IMG/VR virus record: IMGVR_UViG_3300010885_012727
Location: 1 to 20,637 of that record
Reading direction: 5' to 3' (one strand)
DNA from: a virus
Length of the DNA: 20,637 nt
The position numbers and the translations under genes are program-made. Of the stretch, positions 14,125 to 20,581 are shown one piece after another. The notes under the pieces were generated by a model, which was given only the letters and a program-made list of their open reading frames with translations, was not told the origin of the DNA and made no database searches. Position 1 is the first letter of the stretch, and the number at the start of each line of letters is the position of its first letter.

Positions 14125-15013
14125 CCAAATAAATTATAGCAGTATAGACGAAACTTATCCAATCGCAGGAAAGGATAACGATAGTCAGGGTTTTAGAGAT
14201 AACTTTGGTTATATCAAGAATGGTTTAGAAATTGCCCAGGGAGAAATTACTGCTTTACAGAATAATTCAGCTTCAACTTCTGAGGATAATAATTTTAACA
14301 ATAATCAAATTAGCAGTGCTGTATTTCGTAACAATAGCGATTTATATTTTGATGGTGGAACAACAACAGATACTACAACATTAGTTTCATATGAGAATGG
14401 TCCATATCAAAAATTTACCATTGCTAATACAACAACATTAAATCTATCATTTCCAACAACTGCATCTCAGGTTTATAAGATGAGAATTGAATTATGGGGT
14501 CTAGATGATCCATCACCATATGCAGTAGGATTTAGTGGAAGCAGTGCAAATATTATTACCAATAATACTCCTAATCCGATCTATATCACAGGTACTGTGC
14601 TTTCTAGGAGCTTTGATGTATGGACTTTTGACGCAGGTGACAATATCTACATATATGAAGTTGGAAATTATGATAGCTATTACGAAGACACCGAAGGTAC
14701 TACTGTTAACTACAGCAACGGACGATATCAAAAGTTCACAGTTGGAAGTAATTTACTGTTTAGTGTAGGGGGTTTTCCTCCCTACGGTACTCTAGGAAAA
14801 ATAACACTAGAACTGTTTTCTGCTAATAATCAAAGCAAAACGTTAACATTTACTGCTAAGACCAACGACCCGGTTCCTGTAAATGGTGTCATTAAAAAGA
14901 ACTTCAATACAAATTTTACTGTTACAAGCAGCACTAATCCAACTGTCTATGAATTTTGGTCACACGATGGCGGCATGACAGTATTTGCAAGTACACTGGG
15001 GCAGTTTATCTAA
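14117..15013 (+). CDS. Virion structural protein with duplicated beta-sandwich domain (298 aa)
   Basis: The ATG follows AGAGAGG (14104-14110) and overlaps the upstream stop by 8 nt. Residues about 10-50 (DETYPIAGKDNDSQGFRDNF..IK) match the other common N-terminus of marine T4-like structural proteins and then run into a helical stretch. Residues about 90-190 and 195-298 are two diverged copies of one beta domain: (Y/N)GPYQKFTIA against NGRYQKFTVG, then (I/L)EL(W/F), then F(D)VWTFDAGDNIYIYEVG against VYEFWSHDGGMTVFASTLG. The stop TAA shares its last A with the next ATG (TAATG). It belongs to the fibre/tail block by position and N-terminus. The exact place in the virion is not known. Confidence 0.82.
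   Translation: MVSQINYSSIDETYPIAGKDNDSQGFRDNFGYIKNGLEIAQGEITALQNNSASTSEDNNFNNNQISSAVFRNNSDLYFDGGTTTDTTTLVSYENGPYQKFTIANTTTLNLSFPTTASQVYKMRIELWGLDDPSPYAVGFSGSSANIITNNTPNPIYITGTVLSRSFDVWTFDAGDNIYIYEVGNYDSYYEDTEGTTVNYSNGRYQKFTVGSNLLFSVGGFPPYGTLGKITLELFSANNQSKTLTFTAKTNDPVPVNGVIKKNFNTNFTVTSSTNPTVYEFWSHDGGMTVFASTLGQFI
14765..14785. other. GC-rich hairpin inside the 298-aa gene
   Basis: GTAGGGGG, TTTT loop, then CCTCCCTAC can pair over eight base pairs with one bulged T. No T-run follows, so it is not a classical terminator. It encodes the GGFPPYG turn at the start of the second beta-domain copy, so the symmetry may simply come from the peptide. Confidence 0.45.
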
Positions 15014-15249
15014 TGCATCCATTTGCTCCCGATATGGATGGATTATCCGATCAAGAATTAGACAATAAAATAATGGATCTAAGTAAAAAATATTTCCAGG
15101 CGATACGATTTAGTCCTAGTATTTCACAACAAATCGTGTTACTATTAGAGAGTTACAAGTCTGAGCAGCAAAGAAGATTTTCTGCAAAGTATGCTAAATC
15201 TAAAATAGATGGAGATGATGAACTTGATGAACTTATCAGGGTCGACTAG
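15013..15249 (+). CDS. Small conserved-looking phage protein of unknown function (78 aa)
   Basis: The ATG at 15013 overlaps the upstream stop (TAATG), which suits coupled translation and fits better than an upstream in-frame start at 14956 that would bury 58 nt in the previous gene. The product begins MHPFAPDMDGLSDQEL, is largely helical and highly charged (LDNKIMDLSKKYF, LLLESYKSEQQRRFSAKY) and ends in an acidic tail (DGDDELDELIRVD). There is no membrane segment, cysteine cluster or catalytic motif. I do not recognise a family with a known role. Its position between virion genes suggests a structural or assembly accessory. Confidence 0.75.
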   Translation: MHPFAPDMDGLSDQELDNKIMDLSKKYFQAIRFSPSISQQIVLLLESYKSEQQRRFSAKYAKSKIDGDDELDELIRVD

Positions 15250-15889
15250 CACAAACGCACAAGTAGTATCTAATAAAGTAAATTGCATGGTTTATGTAGA
15301 TAACAGTCTAATCATAAACAAATATAAAATCAAAGTTGGGTTTTATTGTGTAAACGAAAACCCAGTTTTAAATGAGATGGCTCTAGATCAGATAGAAATT
15401 TTCTTTAGCCTGCTAATGAGCAATTCCATTATAATCAGCAAAGATTCTTATGAATCTCTAAAAGATTTTCCGTTGAATAATTTCTTTATGACACATAAGA
15501 CTCCGGATGATCAAACTATCGCTAGTATGATCCTCTTTAAGTTGATCAATATCGTTGGTGATAATTTAGATATTGAGTATGTGTCATTGTCGAGCACATC
15601 TGGAGATAAGATCCGTTATACCATAAGCACAGAATCTGGAGAGCCTGCGATCCTGTTGCCATCAAACGAAACTTGGTGGGGTGATAAGAACAACAAATTT
15701 GAGCCATGGTGGATGAGGAATGATACAGCAACATACGATAAGGTATTCAATCGAGACAAGATTTACACGGGTGATTTTTCCTGGGAAGAAATGTTCAAGG
15801 ATGATCTAAAAGAAGCTGCTAATTTCGATGCTCCAAAGGATGTAAAGAAGGGATTCAAACTAATCCCCGGTGGTAAAGATGCAGATTGA
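15227..15889 (+). CDS. Phage protein of unknown function (about 220 aa)
   Basis: Four in-frame ATGs (15209, 15215, 15218, 15227) lie in the end of the previous gene. 15227 is chosen because it is the only one with a purine-rich site (GGAG, 15211-15214) upstream at a usable, though long, spacing. The product is soluble and acidic, with YDKVFNRDKIYTGDFSWEEM and a tryptophan-rich stretch (NETWWGDKNNKFEPWWMRND) in its C-terminal third. No known catalytic motif is seen. The end overlaps the start of the DnaE-like gene. Gene order places it in the late block after the fibre genes, so a tail or assembly role is possible but unproven. Confidence 0.75.
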   Translation: MNLSGSTSTNAQVVSNKVNCMVYVDNSLIINKYKIKVGFYCVNENPVLNEMALDQIEIFFSLLMSNSIIISKDSYESLKDFPLNNFFMTHKTPDDQTIASMILFKLINIVGDNLDIEYVSLSSTSGDKIRYTISTESGEPAILLPSNETWWGDKNNKFEPWWMRNDTATYDKVFNRDKIYTGDFSWEEMFKDDLKEAANFDAPKDVKKGFKLIPGGKDAD

Positions 15890-16403
15890 TACTTTAGGTA
15901 GGATTACATTTTCGACTAAAGATCTCATAGAAGAGATCTATAAAGGAAATGTGGATAAATTATCTAAAGCAACTGTAGCTGCCGATGATGATCTCGTAAA
16001 GTATCTCGAACTTATTAACGAACAAAATTTTACCGATTGGCCTATTCCTCTGCTGGACGACACTAGCGATTTAGATATTGAGACGTTTGACTCGTCAAAT
16101 CAACATAGTTGGTTAATGCCTGGTGAATGTAAGGTTTATTCGATTGCGCCCTATCTATTGAGCTTATGTCAGACAGCAGAGGAAACCGATAGGGTTAAAT
16201 TGGAACTAGAACTGTTTGAAGAACATAAAATGCTAGACCTCTTGTGTTATCTAAAGTTTTTAGTTGACACGATGCGTTCAAATAATATATTATGGGGAGT
16301 AGGTAGAGGATCAAGTGTTGCTAGCTATTGCCTATTCCTTTTGGGAATACATAAGATCGATTCGCTTAAATATAATTTAGATATAAGAGAATTCTTAAGA
16401 TAG
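15879..16403 (+). CDS. Stand-alone protein related to part of DNA polymerase III alpha (DnaE/PolC), no catalytic residues
   Basis: Start taken at the ATG at 15879, overlapping the previous stop; a GTG at 15870 in the same frame would add three residues. The C-terminal third (residues about 115-174) reads LLCYLKFLVDTM...ILWGVGRGSSVASYCLFLLGI..IDSLKYNLDIREFLR. This closely follows the DnaE/PolC segment of the form YFLIV.DFI.WA....I.VGPGRGSAAGSLVAY.L.IT.IDP..Y.LLFERFL. In DnaE the metal-binding aspartates of the palm lie further downstream; here the protein stops at about that border, so it cannot polymerise DNA. The first 110 residues are acidic (LLDDTSDLDIETFD) and not recognised. The role is unknown: host-polymerase mimicry or interference, nucleotide binding, or a repurposed virion part are all possible. 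The family resemblance is clear; the function is inference. Confidence 0.8.
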   Translation: MQIDTLGRITFSTKDLIEEIYKGNVDKLSKATVAADDDLVKYLELINEQNFTDWPIPLLDDTSDLDIETFDSSNQHSWLMPGECKVYSIAPYLLSLCQTAEETDRVKLELELFEEHKMLDLLCYLKFLVDTMRSNNILWGVGRGSSVASYCLFLLGIHKIDSLKYNLDIREFLR

Positions 16404-16413
16404 GAGAATAAAA

Positions 16414-16797
16414 ATGGCACTTAGACAACAATATAGATCTATGCAGGGAAAGGTTGTAGATTTAGGACAACTAATCTCAAAGAACGAACTAACACCAGCT
16501 GTTGGAAATGCGCGAGTTAACGCTCGTGGAGACGAACTCGGACCCGGTGGAAAGATAGTGCGTACTAAGGAAGAAATCATGGCTGAGTACTATCGCAACA
16601 AGAGTAACTCATTACCTGATGCTGTACCAAATAGAGCTAGGACAGTTACAAAGCAGATAGAGTCTGTAAATCCAACTCCGGTACCTACACATACTGCTAT
16701 TCCAGCAGTTAACGATCTATCTCCTGACGAATTGGATTTTAACGATCCAGAACCAATTCCCGCAGCTGATATTACTAAGAGGAAAAGGACTACTTAA
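16414..16797 (+). CDS. Phage protein of unknown function with a GDELGPGG motif (127 aa)
   Basis: The ATG follows AGGAG (16404-16408). The N-terminal half (ALRQQYRSMQGKVVDLGQL, then NELTPAVGNARVNARGDELG and PGGKIVRTKEEIMAEYY) looks well ordered and is of a type I associate with marine T4-like phages. The C-terminal half is Pro- and Asp-rich with a basic end (KRKRTT) and probably disordered. No enzyme motif is present. It lies directly before the co-chaperonin gene with a 3-nt gap. A scaffold, decoration or assembly role would fit that neighbourhood but is not shown by the sequence. Confidence 0.75.
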   Translation: MALRQQYRSMQGKVVDLGQLISKNELTPAVGNARVNARGDELGPGGKIVRTKEEIMAEYYRNKSNSLPDAVPNRARTVTKQIESVNPTPVPTHTAIPAVNDLSPDELDFNDPEPIPAADITKRKRTT

Positions 16798-16800
16798 TAT

Positions 16801-17175
16801 ATGACAAACGAATCTAATACAACAATTTTAGTAACACCAGTAAAAGACTGTGTAATTGCTAGTGATATGTATTTTGGTGATTTGAGAACTACGTTTGGGA
16901 TCATTATCCCAAACGACGACGGTAAGAGTTACGGAATCAAACCGCGATGGGGTAAGGTTCATTCAGTTGGGCCAGCACAACAAGATATTAAACCTGGAGA
17001 TTGGATTCTAGTTGAACACGGGCGGTGGTCAAGAGGTGTAGACCTTGAAATGCCTGATGGTTCAAAAATAAACTTGCGTAAGATAGATAATAATGCTATA
17101 CTCTTAATTAGTGATGAACAGCCTTCCGATGCATACGTTGCAGGAGAAAAGCTGTTAGATCTTAAAACTAATTAA
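16801..17175 (+). CDS. GroES/gp31-like co-chaperonin
   Basis: The 124-residue product has the GroES beta-barrel pattern: a mobile-loop region (about 27-40, LRTTFGIIIPNDD, where GII/III takes the place of the GroES Ile-Val-Leu tripeptide), then GKVHSVGP (51-58), DIKPGDWILVEHG (62-74) and RKIDNNAILLI (93-103). In T4, gp31 replaces GroES on host GroEL and enlarges the folding chamber so that the capsid protein fits; the same job is likely here. Compared with GroES (about 97 residues) it has a longer roof region (RWSRGVDLEMPDGSKINL) and a C-terminal tail. The start ATG lies 3 nt after the previous stop, with AAGGA at 16785-16789. The gene carries a strong hairpin over the mobile-loop codons. Confidence 0.9.
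   Translation: MTNESNTTILVTPVKDCVIASDMYFGDLRTTFGIIIPNDDGKSYGIKPRWGKVHSVGPAQQDIKPGDWILVEHGRWSRGVDLEMPDGSKINLRKIDNNAILLISDEQPSDAYVAGEKLLDLKTN
16892..16915. other. Perfect 10-bp hairpin in the co-chaperonin mobile-loop codons
   Basis: CGTTTGGGAT, loop CATT, ATCCCAAACG form an uninterrupted 10-bp stem with a 4-nt loop. No T-run follows. It sits about 90 nt into the gene, over codons for TFGIIIPND. It could slow ribosomes or protect the transcript, or it could be a by-product of the FGIIIPN peptide. Confidence 0.6.
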
Positions 17176-17184
17176 GAGGAATTA

Positions 17185-17598
17185 ATGTCAAAGAAGATTG
17201 ATCTAAATCGTTATTCAGAATTCGTTAGAGATGTAACTAGCGATAATTCAAACAAGCTAGAAGCACTAATATTACAAATGCGAGAGCTCGATGGAGAACT
17301 CGGAGTAAACATTGCGCTTCTATTAACAGCAGGAGTTGGACTCGCTAGCGAAACTGGCGAGTTCAACGAAATTATCAAGAAGATGCTGTTCCAAGGTAAG
17401 CCCCTCACTGAAGAAAATCGTTTCCATATGATGCGCGAACTAGGCGACATTATGTGGTACTGGACTAATGCTTGTCGTGCCTTAGGATACGATCCTAATG
17501 AGGTCATTACAGAAAATGTACGCAAGCTAGAAGCACGTTATCCTGGGGGAACGTTTGATGCCCACTATAGCGAAAATCGTAAAGAAGGAGACTTATAA
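17185..17598 (+). CDS. mazG: MazG-like nucleoside triphosphate pyrophosphohydrolase
   Basis: The 137-residue helical protein shows the MazG/all-alpha NTP pyrophosphatase metal-binding pattern: E56-T-G-E59 in LASETGEF and, 25 residues later, E85-L-G-D88 in RELGDIMWY. This family hydrolyses (d)NTPs to NMP and pyrophosphate. In marine phages MazG is thought to adjust nucleotide or alarmone pools during infection; the substrate cannot be read from sequence. It is a single-domain form, much shorter than the two-domain bacterial enzyme and similar in size to other phage MazG proteins. The ATG follows AGAGGA (17174-17179). The stop overlaps the next ATG (TAATG). Confidence 0.9.
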   Translation: MSKKIDLNRYSEFVRDVTSDNSNKLEALILQMRELDGELGVNIALLLTAGVGLASETGEFNEIIKKMLFQGKPLTEENRFHMMRELGDIMWYWTNACRALGYDPNEVITENVRKLEARYPGGTFDAHYSENRKEGDL

Positions 17599-18191
17599 TG
17601 GGTATGGAATTTTCAAGAATTAATAATTACATAGATAAAATTCTAATTACAGATGATATATTAGAAATAGGGTCTGATAGAGGTGAAGGTAGTACTGCTG
17701 TCTTGGGAAAGATAGCATATGATGCTAATAAAATACTACATTCAGTTGATATGAATCAAGAACTTATTACAGACAATATGCAAAAATATGTTGCTGATCC
17801 TATTAAATTTTATAATTTAAAGGGAGAAGATTTCCTAGATCAAAATAGTCATTTAAAGTTTAGCGTAGTATTGCTAGATAATTTTGATTGGATTTGGAAC
17901 CCGTTGGATATACCCGACTGGATTGAAAATCAAATATCTGATTATAAGAATAATTATGATCTAGAAATGAACAATCTTAATAGCCAAAAAACACACTTGA
18001 TGCAAAGTATTAAATTAACAAATATGCTTGCCGATCAATGTATTATTATTTGCGACGACACTTGGTTTATATACGAACAAGGTATATTTAGTGGAAAGTG
18101 TGGAGCAGCTATTCCCTACTTAATAAGCTTAGGGTTTTCTTTTTATCACGAACCTTGGGGCGTTATCTTAATAAGAGCAGGAAAATCGTAA
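17598..18191 (+). CDS. Class I SAM-dependent methyltransferase-like protein
   Basis: Residues 20-36 (DILEIGSDRGEGSTAVL) match motif I of Rossmann-fold methyltransferases (acid-x-G-x-x-x-G). KILHSVDMN (45-53) fits motif II with D51 as the ribose-binding acid, and VVLLDNFDW (about 90) and IIICDDTWF (about 148-156) fit the later strands. The length (197 residues) suits a small stand-alone domain. The substrate is unknown: small molecule, nucleic acid or protein. The ATG follows AGGAG (17586-17590) and overlaps the mazG stop. Its base usage is more A/T-rich than the neighbours (many AAT and ATT codons), which hints at separate acquisition. It could instead be a degenerate Rossmann protein without activity. 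Confidence 0.72.
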   Translation: MGMEFSRINNYIDKILITDDILEIGSDRGEGSTAVLGKIAYDANKILHSVDMNQELITDNMQKYVADPIKFYNLKGEDFLDQNSHLKFSVVLLDNFDWIWNPLDIPDWIENQISDYKNNYDLEMNNLNSQKTHLMQSIKLTNMLADQCIIICDDTWFIYEQGIFSGKCGAAIPYLISLGFSFYHEPWGVILIRAGKS

Positions 18192-18557
18192 GTGAGCGGA
18201 CCGTATACAATACAAAAGACAACACTTAGTAGAGAAGCACCTGATGTTTATAACAAGGAAACTAAGAAGATGAATTTTTTACAGCGTTGGTTTGATCGCA
18301 AGTGTCGAGAGTCTTGGGAACGTGCCCAAAATATGCCTTGTAATCCCGTTAGACTTACATCAGTTGAAGATCCGGGCATTAATTCAATCGAAGGATTGCA
18401 GATACGTTTGTACGGAGCTACAGGTGGTCAGATCGTAGAATTCCGCAAATATGATAGACAAAAAGATCGTACTGACTGTAAAATGTATGTTATAAACTCT
18501 GAAAAGAACTTCAGTGAAGAGCTAGCTAAGATTGTAAGCTTGGAGATGTTACGTTGA
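18192..18557 (+). CDS. Phage protein of unknown function (121 aa, GTG start)
   Basis: The GTG at 18192 directly follows the previous stop (TAAGTG), with AGGA (18179-18182) upstream. An internal ATG at 18270 (MNFLQRWFDRKCRESW) is an alternative start and may be the conserved beginning. The rest, with LQIRLYGATGGQIVEFRKYD, RQKDRTDCKMYVI and FSEELAKIVSLEMLR, looks like a compact alpha/beta protein of the kind found near replication genes in T4-like marine phages. I know of no assigned function. The stop overlaps the next start (TTGA). Confidence 0.75.
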   Translation: MSGPYTIQKTTLSREAPDVYNKETKKMNFLQRWFDRKCRESWERAQNMPCNPVRLTSVEDPGINSIEGLQIRLYGATGGQIVEFRKYDRQKDRTDCKMYVINSEKNFSEELAKIVSLEMLR

Positions 18558-18790
18558 CAGATGATCAAGCTATAGAAAATGCCTATTTACGGATGCAAGA
18601 AGTATCAATAGAATTAGCATCAGATAATTCTATTTCTATACTGGCTATTGCTGGAGTTATGATAGCACAAGCATTAACAATTTATAGGACTGCGTTTTCT
18701 CCTGAAGAGTATGAGAAGATATGCGAAACTATATACGAGTCAAGAGACCAGGTTAAGAAGATAACAGTACCAAGGACAGTATTACAATGA
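18554..18790 (+). CDS. Small phage protein of unknown function (78 aa, TTG start)
   Basis: The start is TTG at 18554, overlapping the previous TGA, with GGAG (18542-18545) eight bases upstream. The next in-frame ATG is 13 codons in and has no comparable site. The product is helical, with a hydrophobic central helix (SISILAIAGVMIAQALTIY, residues about 26-44) that could be a membrane segment or a packed core, then charged helices (FSPEEYEKICETIYESRDQV). Its stop overlaps the gene 44 ATG (ATGA), so expression is tied to the clamp loader. It has no resemblance to gp62, the usual gene 44 partner. Confidence 0.72.
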   Translation: MTDDQAIENAYLRMQEVSIELASDNSISILAIAGVMIAQALTIYRTAFSPEEYEKICETIYESRDQVKKITVPRTVLQ

Positions 18791-19710
18791 AAGAACTTTG
18801 GGTAGAAAAATATCGTCCAAATAAAGTTGAGGATTATGTTTTTCGTGACGAAAATCAAAAATCTCAAATTGAACAGTGGATTAAGGACAAATCAATTCCG
18901 CATCTATTGTTAAGCGGCAGTCCGGGCATTGGTAAGACAACTCTTGCTAAAATGTTGCTAAACGAAATGGGCATTAATGATTTTGATGTTCTAGTAGCTA
19001 ACGGATCTAAAGAAGGTCGTAGGATTGAATGGGTTGACAAGGTTATTAACTTCTGTCAGATAATTCCCTTTGGTCCGTTTAAGGTTGTTCTAATTGACGA
19101 AGCTGATTATCTCAATCCAAACTCAACACAACCTGCATTACGCAACTTAATGGAAGATTACAGTCATAGTGTTCGTTTTATTATGACTTGCAATTATCCT
19201 AACAAAATTATTCCTGCATTACATAGTCGCTGTCAAGGGTTCCATATTGAAACAGTTGATAAGGAAGAGTTTACAGCCCGTGTAGCAACTATCCTAATTA
19301 ACGAAAATGTTGAGATTGATCTCGATACACTAGACACTTATGTTAAGGCAACATATCCGGATATGCGCAAGTGTATCAATCTAGTACAAATGAATTCGGG
19401 CGGAGGTAAACTATTTCCTCCGGACAAGGGAGATAAGTCTCAATCTGATTGGCGACTTGCTATGGTACAGTTGTTTAAGCAAGGAAAGATTAGTGATGCT
19501 AGGAAGCTAGTCTGTAAGAATGCCCGTCCAGAAGAAATGGAAGAAATTTATCGTTGGCTTTACGATAATTTGGAATTAATTAGCGCAGATGAATCTATAC
19601 AAGACAAAGCTGTATTGATTATCAAACAGGGATTAGTAGATCATAACAGTGTAGCTGATGCTGAGATTAATCTAGCGGCTACACTGATACGAATCGCTAA
19701 CTTAGTTTAG
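18787..19710 (+). CDS. 44: Sliding-clamp loader ATPase subunit (T4 gp44-like)
   Basis: The 307-residue AAA+ protein (T4 gp44 has 319) starts MKELWVEKYRPNKVEDYVF, the typical clamp-loader opening. It has Walker A GSPGIGKT (44-51), Walker B VVLIDEAD (100-107), sensor 1 at FIMTCN (131-136) and the arginine-finger SRC motif (147-149). With gp62 it would open the gp45 clamp ring and load it on primer-template DNA for the phage polymerase; in T4 the clamp also links replication to late transcription. The gene overlaps the small upstream gene by ATGA. Its stop interlocks with that of phoH on the other strand, and no gp62 gene follows at once. Confidence 0.96.
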   Translation: MKELWVEKYRPNKVEDYVFRDENQKSQIEQWIKDKSIPHLLLSGSPGIGKTTLAKMLLNEMGINDFDVLVANGSKEGRRIEWVDKVINFCQIIPFGPFKVVLIDEADYLNPNSTQPALRNLMEDYSHSVRFIMTCNYPNKIIPALHSRCQGFHIETVDKEEFTARVATILINENVEIDLDTLDTYVKATYPDMRKCINLVQMNSGGGKLFPPDKGDKSQSDWRLAMVQLFKQGKISDARKLVCKNARPEEMEEIYRWLYDNLELISADESIQDKAVLIIKQGLVDHNSVADAEINLAATLIRIANLV

Positions 19711-20438
19711 TCGCCATATATTTCCAATATCTCTTTGACTGCTGGATGTCGTTCGATATCCTTTTGTCCAAAGTTGACTATGTCAACATGCTTGAGATTT
19801 CCGTTGGTATTTTTGAGACGGTTGATAAATTCTATCAACCCGTTATCTTCTAAACGATCAGCTTGCCTTAGATCGCCTGTAATAACCATGCGACTGTTTT
19901 CGCCTATGCGAGTTAACAACATTTTCATTTGATTTGGAGTGGCATTTTGCATTTCATCTGCTAATATAAAAGAGTTCTTAAAAGTCCTTCCTCTCATATA
20001 TGCTAAGGGACTTACTTCTATTATGCCTTCTAGTAACATATTTTGGATTTCTTTAGCATAATAATATTCTGCAAACACATCAAATATCGGACGTGTCCAA
20101 GGTTCCATTTTTTTCTCGAGAGTTCCTGGTAAGAAACCGTGTTGTTCATCAACACTAACTGCGGGTCTAGTAACGATTATTTTGTCTATCTCTCCTTCTT
20201 TTAATAACTTAACAGCGGTCTGTGTAGCCAATAGAGTTTTACCTGTACCAGCCGGACCTACTGCGAATATCATAGTTTTTGTGGGATCTTGTAGTTTGAG
20301 GAAATAAGTTTCTTGTGATCTATTTCTAGGAATTATCTTTACATGAGTTTTTTTCTTTGGTTGATACTCTTGAAAATTTATTACATTATCATTGAAACGC
20401 TGAGATTGTTGCTTTTTTGTAGCTCGTTGTCTAGACAA
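19707..20438 (-). CDS. phoH: PhoH-like ATPase (TTG start)
   Basis: The 243-residue protein has Walker A GPAGTGKT (61-68), Walker B with DE (ILADEMQN, 158-165) and the PhoH-typical stretches RPAVSVDEQHGFLPG (91-105) and ITGDLRQAD (186-194). PhoH proteins are P-loop ATPases of uncertain cellular role, common in marine phages and often linked to phosphate stress or RNA metabolism. The start is TTG at 20438: a TAG stop lies in frame two codons upstream, an AAGGAG site is eight bases away, and the first in-frame ATG (residue 56) would leave little before the P-loop. The N-terminal 35 residues are basic. It converges on gene 44 (TTAG overlap). Confidence 0.95.
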   Translation of the reverse strand: MSRQRATKKQQSQRFNDNVINFQEYQPKKKTHVKIIPRNRSQETYFLKLQDPTKTMIFAVGPAGTGKTLLATQTAVKLLKEGEIDKIIVTRPAVSVDEQHGFLPGTLEKKMEPWTRPIFDVFAEYYYAKEIQNMLLEGIIEVSPLAYMRGRTFKNSFILADEMQNATPNQMKMLLTRIGENSRMVITGDLRQADRLEDNGLIEFINRLKNTNGNLKHVDIVNFGQKDIERHPAVKEILEIYGD

Positions 20439-20446
20439 ATGCTATG

Positions 20447-20452
20447 CTCCTT
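20447..20452 (-). promoter_or_regulatory. Ribosome binding site fixing the TTG start of phoH
   Basis: AAGGAG on the complement lies eight bases before TTG (20436-20438). With the in-frame TAG just upstream, this leaves TTG as the only credible start. Confidence 0.8.
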
Positions 20453-20534
20453 CTTGTTGGAAGGACACTTGCCCAAAACCGAGGACTCATATCCCTCACA
20501 ATTATTTAAGGCAGATCACAAAATCATAACTGGT

Positions 20535-20540
20535 TATAAT
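20535..20540 (+). promoter_or_regulatory. Possible -10 element (TATAAT)
   Basis: An exact sigma70-type TATAAT lies in the 143-bp divergent region between phoH and the last gene. No good TTGACA-like -35 is seen at 16-18 bp upstream, so it is weak evidence for an early or middle promoter. Confidence 0.35.
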
Positions 20541-20552
20541 GTGTTTTTAGTC

Positions 20553-20560
20553 GATAAATA
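20553..20560 (+). promoter_or_regulatory. Putative T4-type late promoter (GATAAATA)
   Basis: GATAAATA, the same octamer as at 497 and 14080, lies 21 nt before the ATG at 20582. It suggests that the gene running off the right edge is expressed late. Confidence 0.6.
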
Positions 20561-20581
20561 CTTTCACAAGAGAGAACCAGA

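Noticed and set aside
14956-15012. Extended start for the 78-aa gene
   Set aside because: It would overlap the previous gene by 58 nt and add an uncharacteristic stretch; the ATG at 15013 in TAATG is a normal coupled start.
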